Origin: an uncultured Bacteroidales bacterium
Lineage (GTDB): Bacteria; Bacteroidota; Bacteroidia; Bacteroidales; FEN-979
Direction: 5' to 3'
DNA: 43,044 nt
Assembly: GCA_903885595.1 (NCBI GenBank)
Contig: CAISJJ010000334.1
Location: forward strand, 1 to 43,044
In this document: positions 7,973 through 17,810 of the stretch, piece by piece
Position numbering within the stretch: the first letter of the stretch is position 1
Layout: each line of letters begins with the position of its first letter
Notes under the pieces: generated by a model
The model's input: only the letters and a program-made list of their open reading frames with translations
Told to the model about the DNA's origin: nothing
The model's database searches: none
Program-made: the position numbers and the translations under genes

Positions 7973-10750
7973 TCACACAATCTGAAATTCATGTTCGGCG
8001 CAATGAAGCCTGCATGAACCATTGGCATATTCACACGTGCATTTTCCAAGCGCTTTTTCGACGATCAGTTTTTGTTGAATTTTATGTAGTCTTGAGGATC
8101 CCGTTGCGGGACTTCCACTGGCAGGGCGCGCCACGTGGTGTAGCGGAACCGTGGTGAAATTCAAAGAAATGTGTTTCCAGGCTCCCATGTTAACGGGTTC
8201 TTCCTGCACCCATTCCCAATGTTTGGTATCAGGGTACCTTGCGATTATTTCATTCAGCTTTTTTACCGGCAGCGGGTAAAGCTGTTCAAGCCTGATTATG
8301 GCCACATCATCCTTTTGCAGTTTCTCCTTTTCCTCAAGGATGTCGTAATAGACTTTGCCGCTGCAGAAAACGACCCTCCGGATTTTATCCGGGTCGGCAG
8401 TCACATCATCGATAACCTCCCGGAACCCTCCGAGTGTAAAGTCTTTGATTGATGAAACGCAGCGTGGGTGACGAAGCAGGCTCTTGGGGGTAAACACAAC
8501 CAGTGGTTTCCTGAATGGCCAGTAAAGCTGGCGGCGCAATACATGAAAGAAGTTGGCCGGTGTTGTACAGTTCACAACCTGCATGTTCTGGTGGCCGCAC
8601 AAAGACAGAAAACGTTCGAGCCTGGCCGAGGAATGTTCAGGTCCCTGGCCTTCATAACCGTGGGGAAGCAATAAAACGGCTCCGTTCATCACTTTCCATT
8701 TGTCTTCAGCGCTGCTGATATACTGATCGATTACGATTTGCGCACCGTTATTGAAATCGCCAAATTGCGCTTCCCATATCGTTAACCCATCTGGCGTGGC
8801 AAAAGCATAGCCATATTCAAAACCAAGCACGCCATATTCAGACAACAGAGAATTGTATATGCTGAATTTGGCCTGATCTGCCGAGATATGTTCAAGCGGA
8901 ATAAATTTTTCTTCGGAGTCCTCGACGGTCAATACTGCATGCCGGTGGCTGAAAGTGCCACGTTGACAATCCTGCCCGCTCAGGCGAACGGGATGCCCTT
9001 CTTTCAGCAAAGAACCATAAGCGATGAGTTCCCCCATGGCCCAGTCGAGTTTCTCATCCTGAAGCATGGCTTTGCGGTCATCCTGCAGCTTGACTATTTT
9101 ACGGAAAAAGGCTTGCCCTGTGGGAAGGGCCGTTAATTTGCCGCTAATCTCAAGAAAATTTGCCTCTGTTATCGCCGTCACAGGAGACGAGTCAAAATCA
9201 GCAGGGATTGCTTTGCGCAAACCCTCCCATTTGTCTCCCAGGAATGGCGTGATATCTCCTTTAATGATAGACTTGGCCGATTCAAATCCCTGGTCGAGAA
9301 TTGTGTTTATTTCGGATTTTATCTGCTGGACATTAAGTGAACCCAGGAGGTTTTCATCTTCAAGTTTTTTCAGGTAAATTTCCAGTGGATCAGGATGTTG
9401 TTCGATGATTTTGTACAAAATGGGTTGCGTAAAGCGAGGTTCATCGCTCTCATTGTGACCATATTTGCGGTACCCAAGCAGATCGATAAAAATGTCTTTA
9501 TGAAATTTTGCGCGGAATTCCATGGCAAGCTGCACCGTATAAACGACTGATTCAACATCATCGGCATTGACATGGAAGATAGGAGACTGGATGGTTTTTG
9601 CGACATCGGTACAATAAACACTGGAACGCCCATCAAGATAATTTGTCGTGAACCCGATCTGGTTATTGACTACCAGGTGAATGGTTCCTCCTGTTTTATA
9701 TCCATCAAGTTCAGCCATTTGAACCAGTTCATAGATGATTCCCTGTCCCGATATGGAGGCGTCGCCGTGAATCAGAACAGGGGCGACTTTGCTGAAATCC
9801 CCATGAAATGAAGCATCAATTTTTGCCCTGGATATGCCCTCAACTACAGGGTCGACAGTTTCGAGATGGGATGGGTTTGGCGCCAGGGTGAGGTGGACAT
9901 TTTTGTTATCGCGGGTAATGATGTCGTTGGAATATCCAAGGTGATATTTGACATCGCCCAGCAGGTCATCATCTTCATATTCTTTGCCCTCAAACTCTGA
10001 AAAGATCTGTTTAAATGGTTTGTGCATGATATTCCCAAGTACATTTAAACGGCCGCGATGGGCCATGCCAAGCACAAATTCGCTGATGCCCAGCTCGGCT
10101 CCCTTTTGAATTACTGCTTCCAGCGCTGGAATTAACGATTCAACACCTTCAAGTGAAAAACTTTTTTGACCGGGAAATTTTTTATGGATGAATTTTTCGA
10201 AAAGCACCCCATCAGCCAGTTTTCGAAGGATCAGTCTCTTTTCATCCAGACTAAACCGGGGCTCATTGCATTGAGGTTCCATTTTTTCCCTGAACCAATC
10301 CACTATTTCAGGCCGACGTATATAATGATATTCAACCCCAATTGACTGACAATATGTTTTCTGAAGATGGATAATTATATCGGAAAGTCTGGCATTCCCC
10401 AGGCCGATTTCTTTCCCAGCCTGGAATGTTTTCTGCAAATCATCAGGCGAGAGACCGAAATTTTCAATATCCAGTGTGGGAGAATACTTCCGGCGGGTCC
10501 GAACCGGGTTGGTCCGGGTAAATAAATGACCACGCGAACGATATCCATTGATAAGGTTGATTACCTTAAATTCGTTGGGAACCACGTACGCATGGCCTTG
10601 TTCCGCCTTGAAATTGGTCTGACAGAACTCAAATCCTTCGAAAAACTTCCGCCAGCTTTCATCTACGGACTCTGCATCTAGCTTATATTGCTCGTACAAC
10701 CCATCAATAACAGAGTTATCGGGTTGATTCAGATAGTTGAATTTATCCAT
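7973..10750 (-). CDS. sucA: 2-oxoglutarate dehydrogenase E1 component
   Basis: 925 residues. Thiamine-diphosphate E1 that decarboxylates 2-oxoglutarate and loads the succinyl group on E2 lipoate. Visible are the E1 N-terminal segment (NSVIDGLYEQY), AHRGRLNVL, the TPP/Mg motif GDASISGQGIIYE, VVNNQIGFTT, the RKYGHNESDEP loop and the transketolase-like C-terminal half ending in SGSPATGSSRLHKIQQ. Length fits the SucA family. Oddity: after the usual C-terminal helix the protein continues for about 23 residues rich in Cys and His (CTC, SCRLHC, EHEF), a possible metal-binding tail. First gene of the sucA-sucB-nadB run; a -7 box lies at 10775-10782. Confidence 0.95.
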   Translation of the reverse strand: MDKFNYLNQPDNSVIDGLYEQYKLDAESVDESWRKFFEGFEFCQTNFKAEQGHAYVVPNEFKVINLINGYRSRGHLFTRTNPVRTRRKYSPTLDIENFGLSPDDLQKTFQAGKEIGLGNARLSDIIIHLQKTYCQSIGVEYHYIRRPEIVDWFREKMEPQCNEPRFSLDEKRLILRKLADGVLFEKFIHKKFPGQKSFSLEGVESLIPALEAVIQKGAELGISEFVLGMAHRGRLNVLGNIMHKPFKQIFSEFEGKEYEDDDLLGDVKYHLGYSNDIITRDNKNVHLTLAPNPSHLETVDPVVEGISRAKIDASFHGDFSKVAPVLIHGDASISGQGIIYELVQMAELDGYKTGGTIHLVVNNQIGFTTNYLDGRSSVYCTDVAKTIQSPIFHVNADDVESVVYTVQLAMEFRAKFHKDIFIDLLGYRKYGHNESDEPRFTQPILYKIIEQHPDPLEIYLKKLEDENLLGSLNVQQIKSEINTILDQGFESAKSIIKGDITPFLGDKWEGLRKAIPADFDSSPVTAITEANFLEISGKLTALPTGQAFFRKIVKLQDDRKAMLQDEKLDWAMGELIAYGSLLKEGHPVRLSGQDCQRGTFSHRHAVLTVEDSEEKFIPLEHISADQAKFSIYNSLLSEYGVLGFEYGYAFATPDGLTIWEAQFGDFNNGAQIVIDQYISSAEDKWKVMNGAVLLLPHGYEGQGPEHSSARLERFLSLCGHQNMQVVNCTTPANFFHVLRRQLYWPFRKPLVVFTPKSLLRHPRCVSSIKDFTLGGFREVIDDVTADPDKIRRVVFCSGKVYYDILEEKEKLQKDDVAIIRLEQLYPLPVKKLNEIIARYPDTKHWEWVQEEPVNMGAWKHISLNFTTVPLHHVARPASGSPATGSSRLHKIQQKLIVEKALGKCTCEYANGSCRLHCAEHEFQIV

Positions 10751-10774
10751 GCTGAATGATTATCATTTCCGTGT

Positions 10775-10782
10775 CAAATATA
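10775..10782 (-). promoter_or_regulatory. Bacteroidota -7 box for sucA (TATATTTG)
   Basis: TATATTTG on the minus strand matches the Bacteroidota consensus TAnnTTTG and lies 24 bp upstream of the sucA start. No exact TTG is present at the usual -33 distance, so the promoter may be weak or activator-dependent. Confidence 0.5.
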
Positions 10783-10811
10783 CAGATAATTGAATAATTG
10801 AAGCAGGAGAA

Positions 10812-10850
10812 TAAGTTGGCAAGCTGGTAAGCTGGTAAGTTGGTAGGCTG
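10812..10850. repeat. octamer array, AAGTTGGT family
   Basis: Units AAGTTGGC, AAGCTGGT, AAGCTGGT, AAGTTGGT, AGGCTGAC in 8-bp phase, between divergent sucA and the M20 peptidase gene. Same family as 33889-33963 and 41738-41814. Confidence 0.85.
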
Positions 10851-10874
10851 ACGAAATGCTGAGCTGTTATTTCA

Positions 10875-10904
10875 TTGAAAATCCGGGGAGAATAATTATA
10901 TTTA
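10875..10904 (+). promoter_or_regulatory. promoter of the M20 peptidase gene
   Basis: TTG at 10875-10877, a 19-base spacer, and TATATTTA at 10897-10904 (one mismatch to TAnnTTTG). The start codon is 20 bp downstream, so the leader is short. Confidence 0.55.
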
Positions 10905-10923
10905 CACCACAAAAAATGACGCG

Positions 10924-12300
10924 ATGGAATATATTAAGGACTATATTAACTTACATAAGGACAGGTTTTTACAGGAATTATTCGGTTTAATCAGAATTCC
11001 ATCGATCAGTTCGGTGGTTGATCATAAAGAGGTGATGATCCATACTGCCGAATATTGGCGGAAAACCCTCAGGGAGGCCGGTTGTGAAAAAAGTGAAATT
11101 TTCCCGACTGATGGGAATCCGATCGTGTATGGTGAAAAAATGGTTGATCCTGCATTGCCTACCGTGCTGGTTTATGCACATTATGATGTTATGCCGGTTG
11201 ATCCGGTTGAATTATGGGAATCGCAGCCCTTCAAACCCGAAGTCCGCGACGGTAAAATATATGCCCGTGGAGCCGATGATGATAAAGGCCAGTCGTTTAT
11301 GCATGCAAAGGCCTTTGAACTGATGGTTCGCACAAATACGCTTCCCTGCAATGTGAAATTTATGATTGAAGGAGAAGAAGAGATTGGTTCCATGAACATC
11401 GGCCCATTTTGCAAGGAATACAAAGAGATGTTGAAATCAGACATCATTCTTGTCTCCGATACCAGTATGCTCGGATTGCAGAACCCTTCCATTACAGTTG
11501 GTTTGCGGGGACTTGCCTATATGCAGGTTGAGCTAACCGGTCCCAACATCGATTTGCATTCCGGCATTTTTGGCGGCGCTGTTGCCAATCCAATCAACGC
11601 ACTGGCAAAACTGATTGCTTCACTCACTGATGATAATGGCCGTGTCACCATTCCGGGGTTTTACGATGATGTGGTTGAAATTTCCAGAGACGAACGTGAT
11701 GAAATGGCCAAGGCGCCTTTTAATGAAACGAAGTATATGGAAAACCTGGGAGTAGCTGAACTTTACGGAGAAGCAGGCTATTCTACCAAAGAGCGCACCG
11801 GAATCCGCCCCACGCTGGATGTGAATGGAATCTGGGGCGGATATACGGCCGAAGGAACAAAAACAGTATTGCCATCCAAGGCCTATGCCAAAATTTCCAT
11901 GCGTCTTGTTCCCAACCAGGATTATAATAAGATTGGCGAGCTTTTTGAGAAGTATTTCACCTCAATTGTTCCCAAAACCATGAAGGTAAAAGTACAGACT
12001 TTGCATGGTGGACAGGCATACGTTTCTCCTATTGATACGATTGGCTACAAAGCCGCCAGCAAAGCAATTGAATCGGTTCTGGGAAAAAAGCCGATCCCTG
12101 TCCGAAGCGGCGGTAGTATTCCGATCATTCCGCAATTTGAGGAAATACTTGGTGTTAAGACAATCTTGCTGGGATTTGGCCTGGAATCGGATGCCTGTCA
12201 CTCGCCGAATGAGAATTATCCACTTGAAAATTTCTTTAAAGGAATCGAGACGATCCCCTATTTCTATAAGTACTTTACTGAACTTTGGAAGGAGAAATGA
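10924..12300 (+). CDS. M20 family dipeptidase
   Basis: 458 residues, no signal peptide, so cytoplasmic. A two-zinc M20 metallopeptidase: the first zinc ligand is in VYAHYDVMPVD, the bridging Asp in ARGADDDKGQ, the catalytic glutamate pair in EGEEEIGS, another ligand in VSDTSML and a distal His in ACHSPNENYP. The inserted lid/dimerisation domain contains LTGPNIDLHSGIFGG, typical of CNDP-like dipeptidases. Such enzymes release amino acids from dipeptides, consistent with an amino-acid-fermenting lifestyle. Transcribed alone with its own promoter; the stop codon is followed at once by a heptamer array. Confidence 0.9.
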   Translation: MEYIKDYINLHKDRFLQELFGLIRIPSISSVVDHKEVMIHTAEYWRKTLREAGCEKSEIFPTDGNPIVYGEKMVDPALPTVLVYAHYDVMPVDPVELWESQPFKPEVRDGKIYARGADDDKGQSFMHAKAFELMVRTNTLPCNVKFMIEGEEEIGSMNIGPFCKEYKEMLKSDIILVSDTSMLGLQNPSITVGLRGLAYMQVELTGPNIDLHSGIFGGAVANPINALAKLIASLTDDNGRVTIPGFYDDVVEISRDERDEMAKAPFNETKYMENLGVAELYGEAGYSTKERTGIRPTLDVNGIWGGYTAEGTKTVLPSKAYAKISMRLVPNQDYNKIGELFEKYFTSIVPKTMKVKVQTLHGGQAYVSPIDTIGYKAASKAIESVLGKKPIPVRSGGSIPIIPQFEEILGVKTILLGFGLESDACHSPNENYPLENFFKGIETIPYFYKYFTELWKEK

Positions 12301-12335
12301 GTGCAAAATGCAAAATGCAAACTTCATAATTTCAA
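12301..12335. repeat. heptamer array, AAAATGC family (short)
   Basis: Directly after the M20 stop codon: GTGC, then AAAATGC twice, AAACTTC, ATAATTT, CAACTTT in 7-bp phase with decaying similarity. Same family as 23861-23937. Confidence 0.65.
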
Positions 12336-12398
12336 CTTTCACTCAGACTATCTGGCAGGCGATCAGCAGCATTTAAGTGGAAGATCTATCCTTGCCTG

Positions 12399-14153
12399 TT
12401 AGTTTTTCATTGCTTTGGCAGTGAAATTATTCCCTCCATTCATAATCCGGATCAGGTAAAGTCCCTTATGCCAGTTCGTGGTATTGAGCGTACCATTGTA
12501 AAGGCCGTTATAAACCGTTTCACCCTTTGAATTGCAGACCAGGATAAGTCCCGAAGAAGAATTTTTACCTGAGATTTGCAGCTTTTCGGTAAAGGGATTT
12601 GGAAAAATACAAACTGGTTCCGTTGTGTTTTTTCCTTCTAGTCCAACTGGCGCGTAGCTGAAAATGAAGGGGGCAGAAAATTCCCCGGGCATAAATCCAT
12701 TGTCAATGGCCTGGACACTGAAATAATATGTTCCTGCCGGTATGCCGGATATGATCCAGCTTGTGTCGGAGCCTGCGTTTCCGGGAGAGACGATGGTGCG
12801 AAAACCGTTGTTCAGATCAGCCATGGGGGCAACAATATCAAACATGGCAGGCTGGGTACCGATGCAGACATTGTAGGAAAGTGCATTTTTTGGGGTTTGC
12901 TCGTCAAATGACCGGTTCCAGTGTAATATAAGTTTGTCATTTTCAACACTGACATTGAATCCATCAGTAATTGCCGGAGGGGTATTGGGTGAAAAAAAGG
13001 ATGTGTCGCCTAGCATATTCATGAATATCCCTGTTCTTGGGGCTTCCCTGGCATCTGTCCCGGTAAAAATAAGGTCGGTGAATCCATCATTGTTGTAATC
13101 GCCCCAGCTGATCCCACCTTGCTTAAATCCCGGAAGTGTGGTAACTACCCCGAGAAAATTAAATGATCCCAAATTCTGATAGAGTTCTGTTACAGAGGTG
13201 CCGCCGCAGCCAACACATCTTCCCATTAAAAGGATATCCATAAGTCCATCGGCATTGAAATCGCCCAGATCGATGGATGCACTTACAAGGTTTGATGTGT
13301 GTTCGGCATATTTTGTAAAATGGTCATTCCCGTCATTACGGTATTGAAGGAAATAACCTTCAATGTTTACATCAAATCCGGTGATAACAATATCCTTATC
13401 CCCATCATTATCGAGATCGGCACATTTGATCTGCCCCCCCTGCAATCCGAGAAATGGCCCCGGGCCAACACTGACTTCGGTGAACAGGCCATGATTGTTT
13501 GAATAAAGCTTTGAAAACACTCCATTGCCTGTATTTCCACATACCATGACATCAAGCTGGCCATTGTTGTCGTAATCAAACCAGCATCCCATCGGACTTT
13601 CCATAAGCGGAAAAGGAGTGGTAATATTAACAAACGAATTGTTCCCTTCATTCCGGTAGATATCGGAAATAAGATTACCAAGCAGGAGAATATCCAGGTC
13701 GCCATCGTTGTCATAATCTCCCCATGATGCCTGCCCCTCAATAATACCCGGTAAACCAATGCCGGAATCACTGAATGTCCCGTTATTGTTTTGGTATATC
13801 ATGGTAAATGGGACTCCAACGATATCTATCCCGGTCAGCAAAAGGTCGAGATCGTTGTCATTGTCGTAATCACCCCATTCAACGGTGCCATTGTGAATGG
13901 GGATCAGGCCAGCTTCAATGTCGGTGAACAATCTATTATCGTTCCTGAAAATTTTGGAAATCGGATCATTGTTTTCGATACCGGTCAGCGCCAGATCCAG
14001 GTCACCATCATTATCGAGATCGCCCCATGCACATGCGCTGTATTGAAGCTGCGGCAGGATGACATTCGCTTGTAAAAATGCGGGCTGCTGTGCCTGTATC
14101 CGAAGCATAAACCCCAGGATAAAAAGTATGGAAACCGAAAAAAATCTCATCAT
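12399..14153 (-). CDS. secreted FG-GAP/VCBS repeat protein with T9SS sorting domain
   Basis: 584 residues. A Sec signal peptide (residues 1-22, ending IQAQ) is followed by at least eight FG-GAP/VCBS units with the calcium-binding pattern WGDYDNDGDLDLLL, likely a beta-propeller. A fibronectin-III-like domain follows (about 390-500), then a type IX secretion type A sorting domain (IFPNPFTEKL, final ~75 residues) with the terminal KGLYLIRI motif. It is therefore probably moved across the outer membrane by T9SS and attached to the surface or released. Ligand unknown. It starts 9 bp after the dsbD stop, so it is likely in the tilS-dsbD transcript; DsbD's thiol chemistry acts in the same periplasm it crosses. 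Confidence 0.85.
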   Translation of the reverse strand: MMRFFSVSILFILGFMLRIQAQQPAFLQANVILPQLQYSACAWGDLDNDGDLDLALTGIENNDPISKIFRNDNRLFTDIEAGLIPIHNGTVEWGDYDNDNDLDLLLTGIDIVGVPFTMIYQNNNGTFSDSGIGLPGIIEGQASWGDYDNDGDLDILLLGNLISDIYRNEGNNSFVNITTPFPLMESPMGCWFDYDNNGQLDVMVCGNTGNGVFSKLYSNNHGLFTEVSVGPGPFLGLQGGQIKCADLDNDGDKDIVITGFDVNIEGYFLQYRNDGNDHFTKYAEHTSNLVSASIDLGDFNADGLMDILLMGRCVGCGGTSVTELYQNLGSFNFLGVVTTLPGFKQGGISWGDYNNDGFTDLIFTGTDAREAPRTGIFMNMLGDTSFFSPNTPPAITDGFNVSVENDKLILHWNRSFDEQTPKNALSYNVCIGTQPAMFDIVAPMADLNNGFRTIVSPGNAGSDTSWIISGIPAGTYYFSVQAIDNGFMPGEFSAPFIFSYAPVGLEGKNTTEPVCIFPNPFTEKLQISGKNSSSGLILVCNSKGETVYNGLYNGTLNTTNWHKGLYLIRIMNGGNNFTAKAMKN

Positions 14154-14162
14154 GATTTGCGT

Positions 14163-16262
14163 TTAATGTTGTTTTTTGAAATTGTCCAGTCCTGTGTTCA
14201 GAAATTTTGCAAAGGCATCAATATCAAGATTGTAAGCACGTGGAGCGGTAAGCAGATTTCCGGAAGTATCTAATAGAACGTAGTAAGGTTGGGAGTTGAC
14301 ATTGAACCGGGCGATCTGGAGATCAGCGAAAATTTTCCCTATGGTTTTTTTGACTTTATTATCATATTTTGATGTGATCCATTCCTGTTGCGGCAATTCG
14401 GTTTTATCATCAACGTAGAGAGCCGTTACTATATAATTTTCCCGCAGGATCTTCAATACATTTGGATCGGACCAGACATTGGCCTCCATTTCGCGGCAAT
14501 TTACACATCCGTGGCCGGTGAAATCAATGAAGACCGGTTTATTTTGTTGTTTCGCGCACGCCAATGCCTGCTTAAAGTCGAAATATCCTTCCAACCCGTG
14601 GGGGAGTTTTAAAAAGTCGGCATATTTGGGTTTTTCACAAAGTGCAGATGGAGCCTGGTTCACACCTCCTCCTGCATTGACTGAATTCACCTCCGTTTTT
14701 ACGATTGCATTGATATCAAAATCCTGATAGGTTGCAGGTGGCAGATATCCGGATAATGCTTTAAGCGGTGCACCCCACATGCCGGGAATCATATAAACGA
14801 CAAAGGAAAAGACTACGATTGCAAGGATGATCCTGGGAACGCTGATAAAGGGGAGTTCAGAATCGTGGTTGAATTTAAGTTTCCCGATGAGGTACATTCC
14901 CATCAGGAAGAAGATGACAATCCAAAAAGCAAGATAAACCTCGCGGTCGAGTATATGCCAGTGGTAGGTTTGGTCGGCGATACTCAGGAATTTCAACCCC
15001 AGCGCAAGTTCAAGGAATCCAAGGACCACCTTCACCGAGTTCAGCCATCCGCCTGATTTTGGAAGTCCTGAAAGTAAAGAAGGAAAGAATGCGAATAAAC
15101 CAAAGGGCAAGGCAAAGGCAAGTGAAAAGCCAAGCATCCCGATAATGGGCATGAGGATGTCTCCCCCGGCTGCTTTAACAAGGATGGCTCCGACGATCGG
15201 GCCTGTGCACGAAAATGAAACAAGTACCAACGTAAAGGCCATGAAAAAGGCTCCCCCGTAACCGCCCTTATCGGCCTGTTTATCGGCTTTATTTACAATC
15301 CAGCTTGGCAGTGTGATCTCAAACATTCCCAGGAAGGAGGCGGCAAAAACCATGAAGATCAGGAAGAAGAATACATTGGGAATCCAATGGGTGCTGATGA
15401 AATTGTTAAAATTTGCACCAAGTGTAACGGCAACCACCACGCCAAGTACCACATAAATTATGATGATCGAAAGACCATAAACTATGGCTTCCATCCTGGC
15501 TTTCCGTTTGCTGGTAGTGTCGTGCATAAAAAAAGTGACCGTCATCGGTATCATTGGGAACACACAAGGAGTAACAATTGCAAACAATCCTGCTAAAAAA
15601 GATATTATGAAAAACCAGAGCAGCGATTGATCGGCGGCTTTATCGGCATCTGTTTTACCAAATTTGGTTTGTTCAATCCTTTTTGCAGTTGAATCGGCGC
15701 TGGCTTTGGCCGAAGCTGCAATTTTTAATGAATCTTTGACGGTTGCAGTTGAAGTGACTGTATCTGATTTTGCAATGGGAGCGACAGCGCCCGGGTTCCC
15801 CTTGACGCTGAAAACAAATTCCACATCGTTGGGCGGTAAACACTGTTTATCGTCACAGCACATGAAGTTCAGAACGCCCTTCACCGTAAAATTTTTCTGA
15901 CTTAAAACCTTGATTTTTTGTTTGAAGACTGCCTTGTCTGCAAAAAACTTAAGGATCATATCGAAATTTGGGTCATTCTCCTCGATGGCTTTTGGCTCCT
16001 GTACTTTCCCAATCAGATCATAATGCAAACTTTTTGTAAAAGTGAAAGTGGTTGGGATGGGTGCCCCATTGGGCCCTCCCTGCGGTACATCCTGCGAATA
16101 AACATGCCATCCCGGACCTGCTTTGGCAATAAGCAGCAGGGTGGCTTCACCGGGATTGGTTTGTTCTACTTTGAAGGTCCATTTGACAGGATCAAGTATT
16201 TGCGTGAACGAAAACAGTGGCAGCAGTATCATGGCCAGCAGGCCGATCAGAATATTTTTCAT
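14163..16262 (-). CDS. dsbD: thiol:disulfide interchange protein DsbD
   Basis: About 699 residues from the chosen start (MKNILIGLL), which begins a clean signal peptide; an upstream ATG at 16286 would add eight polar residues and is less likely. Order: periplasmic alpha domain with the cysteine pair in NFMCCDDKQCLPP, an eight-span membrane domain with its two redox cysteines in IVTPCVFP and FSCTGPIVG, and a C-terminal thioredoxin domain with GCVNC. It carries reductant from cytoplasmic thioredoxin through the membrane to periplasmic thiol proteins. A proline/alanine/lysine-rich linker separates alpha and membrane domains. Lies between tilS and the T9SS cargo gene. Confidence 0.95.
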   Translation of the reverse strand: MKNILIGLLAMILLPLFSFTQILDPVKWTFKVEQTNPGEATLLLIAKAGPGWHVYSQDVPQGGPNGAPIPTTFTFTKSLHYDLIGKVQEPKAIEENDPNFDMILKFFADKAVFKQKIKVLSQKNFTVKGVLNFMCCDDKQCLPPNDVEFVFSVKGNPGAVAPIAKSDTVTSTATVKDSLKIAASAKASADSTAKRIEQTKFGKTDADKAADQSLLWFFIISFLAGLFAIVTPCVFPMIPMTVTFFMHDTTSKRKARMEAIVYGLSIIIIYVVLGVVVAVTLGANFNNFISTHWIPNVFFFLIFMVFAASFLGMFEITLPSWIVNKADKQADKGGYGGAFFMAFTLVLVSFSCTGPIVGAILVKAAGGDILMPIIGMLGFSLAFALPFGLFAFFPSLLSGLPKSGGWLNSVKVVLGFLELALGLKFLSIADQTYHWHILDREVYLAFWIVIFFLMGMYLIGKLKFNHDSELPFISVPRIILAIVVFSFVVYMIPGMWGAPLKALSGYLPPATYQDFDINAIVKTEVNSVNAGGGVNQAPSALCEKPKYADFLKLPHGLEGYFDFKQALACAKQQNKPVFIDFTGHGCVNCREMEANVWSDPNVLKILRENYIVTALYVDDKTELPQQEWITSKYDNKVKKTIGKIFADLQIARFNVNSQPYYVLLDTSGNLLTAPRAYNLDIDAFAKFLNTGLDNFKKQH

Positions 16263-16300
16263 CCGGAAATAATTTGAAGTTGGCAAAGTTAGGGAAAAAA

Positions 16301-16329
16301 CGTGACACGTGACGCGTGACGCGTGACAA
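16301..16329. repeat. heptamer array, GCGTGAC family
   Basis: ACGTGAC twice, GCGTGAC twice, then AAGAAAA in 7-bp phase, between tilS and dsbD and about 40 bp upstream of the dsbD start. Same words as 7850-7863. Confidence 0.8.
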
Positions 16330-16367
16330 GAAAACGGGACAAAAGAAACGGAAAATCATCCCTCGTT

Positions 16368-17708
16368 TTAACTTTCATCTCTCACAATGCTCAATATCTC
16401 CTGTGTTGTTGACGTAACCCTGTACCGGTGATCAATCCGATGACCGATGATCCAAACAATGTCTTTTCCGGAGCACAGAACCCTTGTTTGTTCTTTTTCT
16501 TTTATCGGGATTTTCTGATCAATAAAAAAGTCACTTAATTTCTTCTTTTTTTTCATCCCAAGGGGGAAAAAGGCATCACCGTGCTGCCATTTTCTGACAG
16601 ACAGCGGAAATTGTAATTTCCCGAAATCCAGGGAGGCGATCATACCAGTAGCCGGGATCACATACTGATCTACTTTCTTTACCCGTGTAAAAACAAGTGG
16701 AACAGGAGTTGTCAGGCTTTTTTTTCTGGTAAAATAGTTGATTATGACAGCCCGTTCCACCGATTTTATTTGTATTTTATTGATAACCAATTTTCCCCGA
16801 TCTTTCACAAGCCGGTATGACGGAGAAAAAAATACCCTTTTGCCTTCTTTTAATAAGCATGAAAGAATGTTCTGAACCTGGGATTCGTTAAACCCAAATG
16901 GAGACAACGCCTCCCATGCGAAGGATTCGAGCGGGGATTCCAACAGAAGATTATCGACCATGATCACACTATCTCCATCTTCAACCATCGTGAGTCGTTT
17001 TCTTCCCTCTTCCAGTGCACGGATTCCAATTTGCTCAAAATCATAAATTTTCCTTATGGTATGTGAGAGTCCCCGCGTGAATTCAGGATTGATGTCTCCT
17101 ATTACAGGGAGTAGTTCATGCCTGATTTTGTTGCGCAGATACTTCGTTTCATTGTTTGAACGATCTTCACGATAAGGAACGTGATATTTTATTGCATACT
17201 GCTCAATTTCCTTTCTGGATGTAAATAGCATTGGCCTTACTATATGACCTTTTTTCACCGGGATGCCGTGCAGACCCGCAATACCGGTACCACGGATCAG
17301 GTTTATCAGGAAGGTTTCAGCCTGGTCGTCAAGGTGATGTGCTGTAGCGATATAAGTAAATCCAAATTCAGTCCTGACCTGTTCAAACCATTCGTATCGA
17401 ATTTCTCTGGCTGCCATCTGGATTGAAAACCCATGTTCTGAAGCATAATTGGTAGTGCTGAATTTTTTTATATAAAAGGGAACATGTAATTTGTTTGCAA
17501 GATCCTTCACGAATATGGAATCGTCATCACTTTCCTGACCCCGTAAACCGAAGTTACAATGAGCCAGTGCAAAAACCAGTTTTGCCCGGTGAAACAGATC
17601 AACCATCACCGATGAATCGATCCCACCACTAACGGCAAGCAAAATGGGTTCGTTATAGAAAAAAAGTTTTTTTGTTTCTATGAAGGAGAGAAAATCGTTG
17701 GTGTTCAT
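16368..17708 (-). CDS. tilS: tRNA(Ile)-lysidine synthetase
   Basis: 446 residues. The N-terminal N-type ATP pyrophosphatase domain has the PP-loop SGGIDS (27-32), and the family's catalytic region ATAHHLDDQAETFLINLIRGTG. The C-terminal TilS domain carries the PLGMKKKKKLSDFFIDQKIP motif. It changes the wobble C of tRNA-Ile(CAU) to lysidine so that AUA is read as Ile; the gene is normally essential. First gene of the tilS-dsbD-VCBS run. A near-consensus -7 box (TAATTTCG, minus strand, 17712-17719) lies right at the start. Confidence 0.95.
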   Translation of the reverse strand: MNTNDFLSFIETKKLFFYNEPILLAVSGGIDSSVMVDLFHRAKLVFALAHCNFGLRGQESDDDSIFVKDLANKLHVPFYIKKFSTTNYASEHGFSIQMAAREIRYEWFEQVRTEFGFTYIATAHHLDDQAETFLINLIRGTGIAGLHGIPVKKGHIVRPMLFTSRKEIEQYAIKYHVPYREDRSNNETKYLRNKIRHELLPVIGDINPEFTRGLSHTIRKIYDFEQIGIRALEEGRKRLTMVEDGDSVIMVDNLLLESPLESFAWEALSPFGFNESQVQNILSCLLKEGKRVFFSPSYRLVKDRGKLVINKIQIKSVERAVIINYFTRKKSLTTPVPLVFTRVKKVDQYVIPATGMIASLDFGKLQFPLSVRKWQHGDAFFPLGMKKKKKLSDFFIDQKIPIKEKEQTRVLCSGKDIVWIIGHRIDHRYRVTSTTQEILSIVRDES

Positions 17709-17783
17709 CTAGCGAAATTACTATGTTAAATGAAATTGACTGCATAACCGAATTCTTTTTATAAAAAATTCAAGGATGATATG

Positions 17784-17791
17784 TAACTTTG
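17784..17791 (+). promoter_or_regulatory. -7 box of the histidine kinase gene (TAACTTTG)
   Basis: TAACTTTG matches TAnnTTTG and ends 19 bp before the kinase start codon. The -33 element is not clear. Confidence 0.5.
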
Positions 17792-17810
17792 AACATCATT
17801 TTCTGACCTG

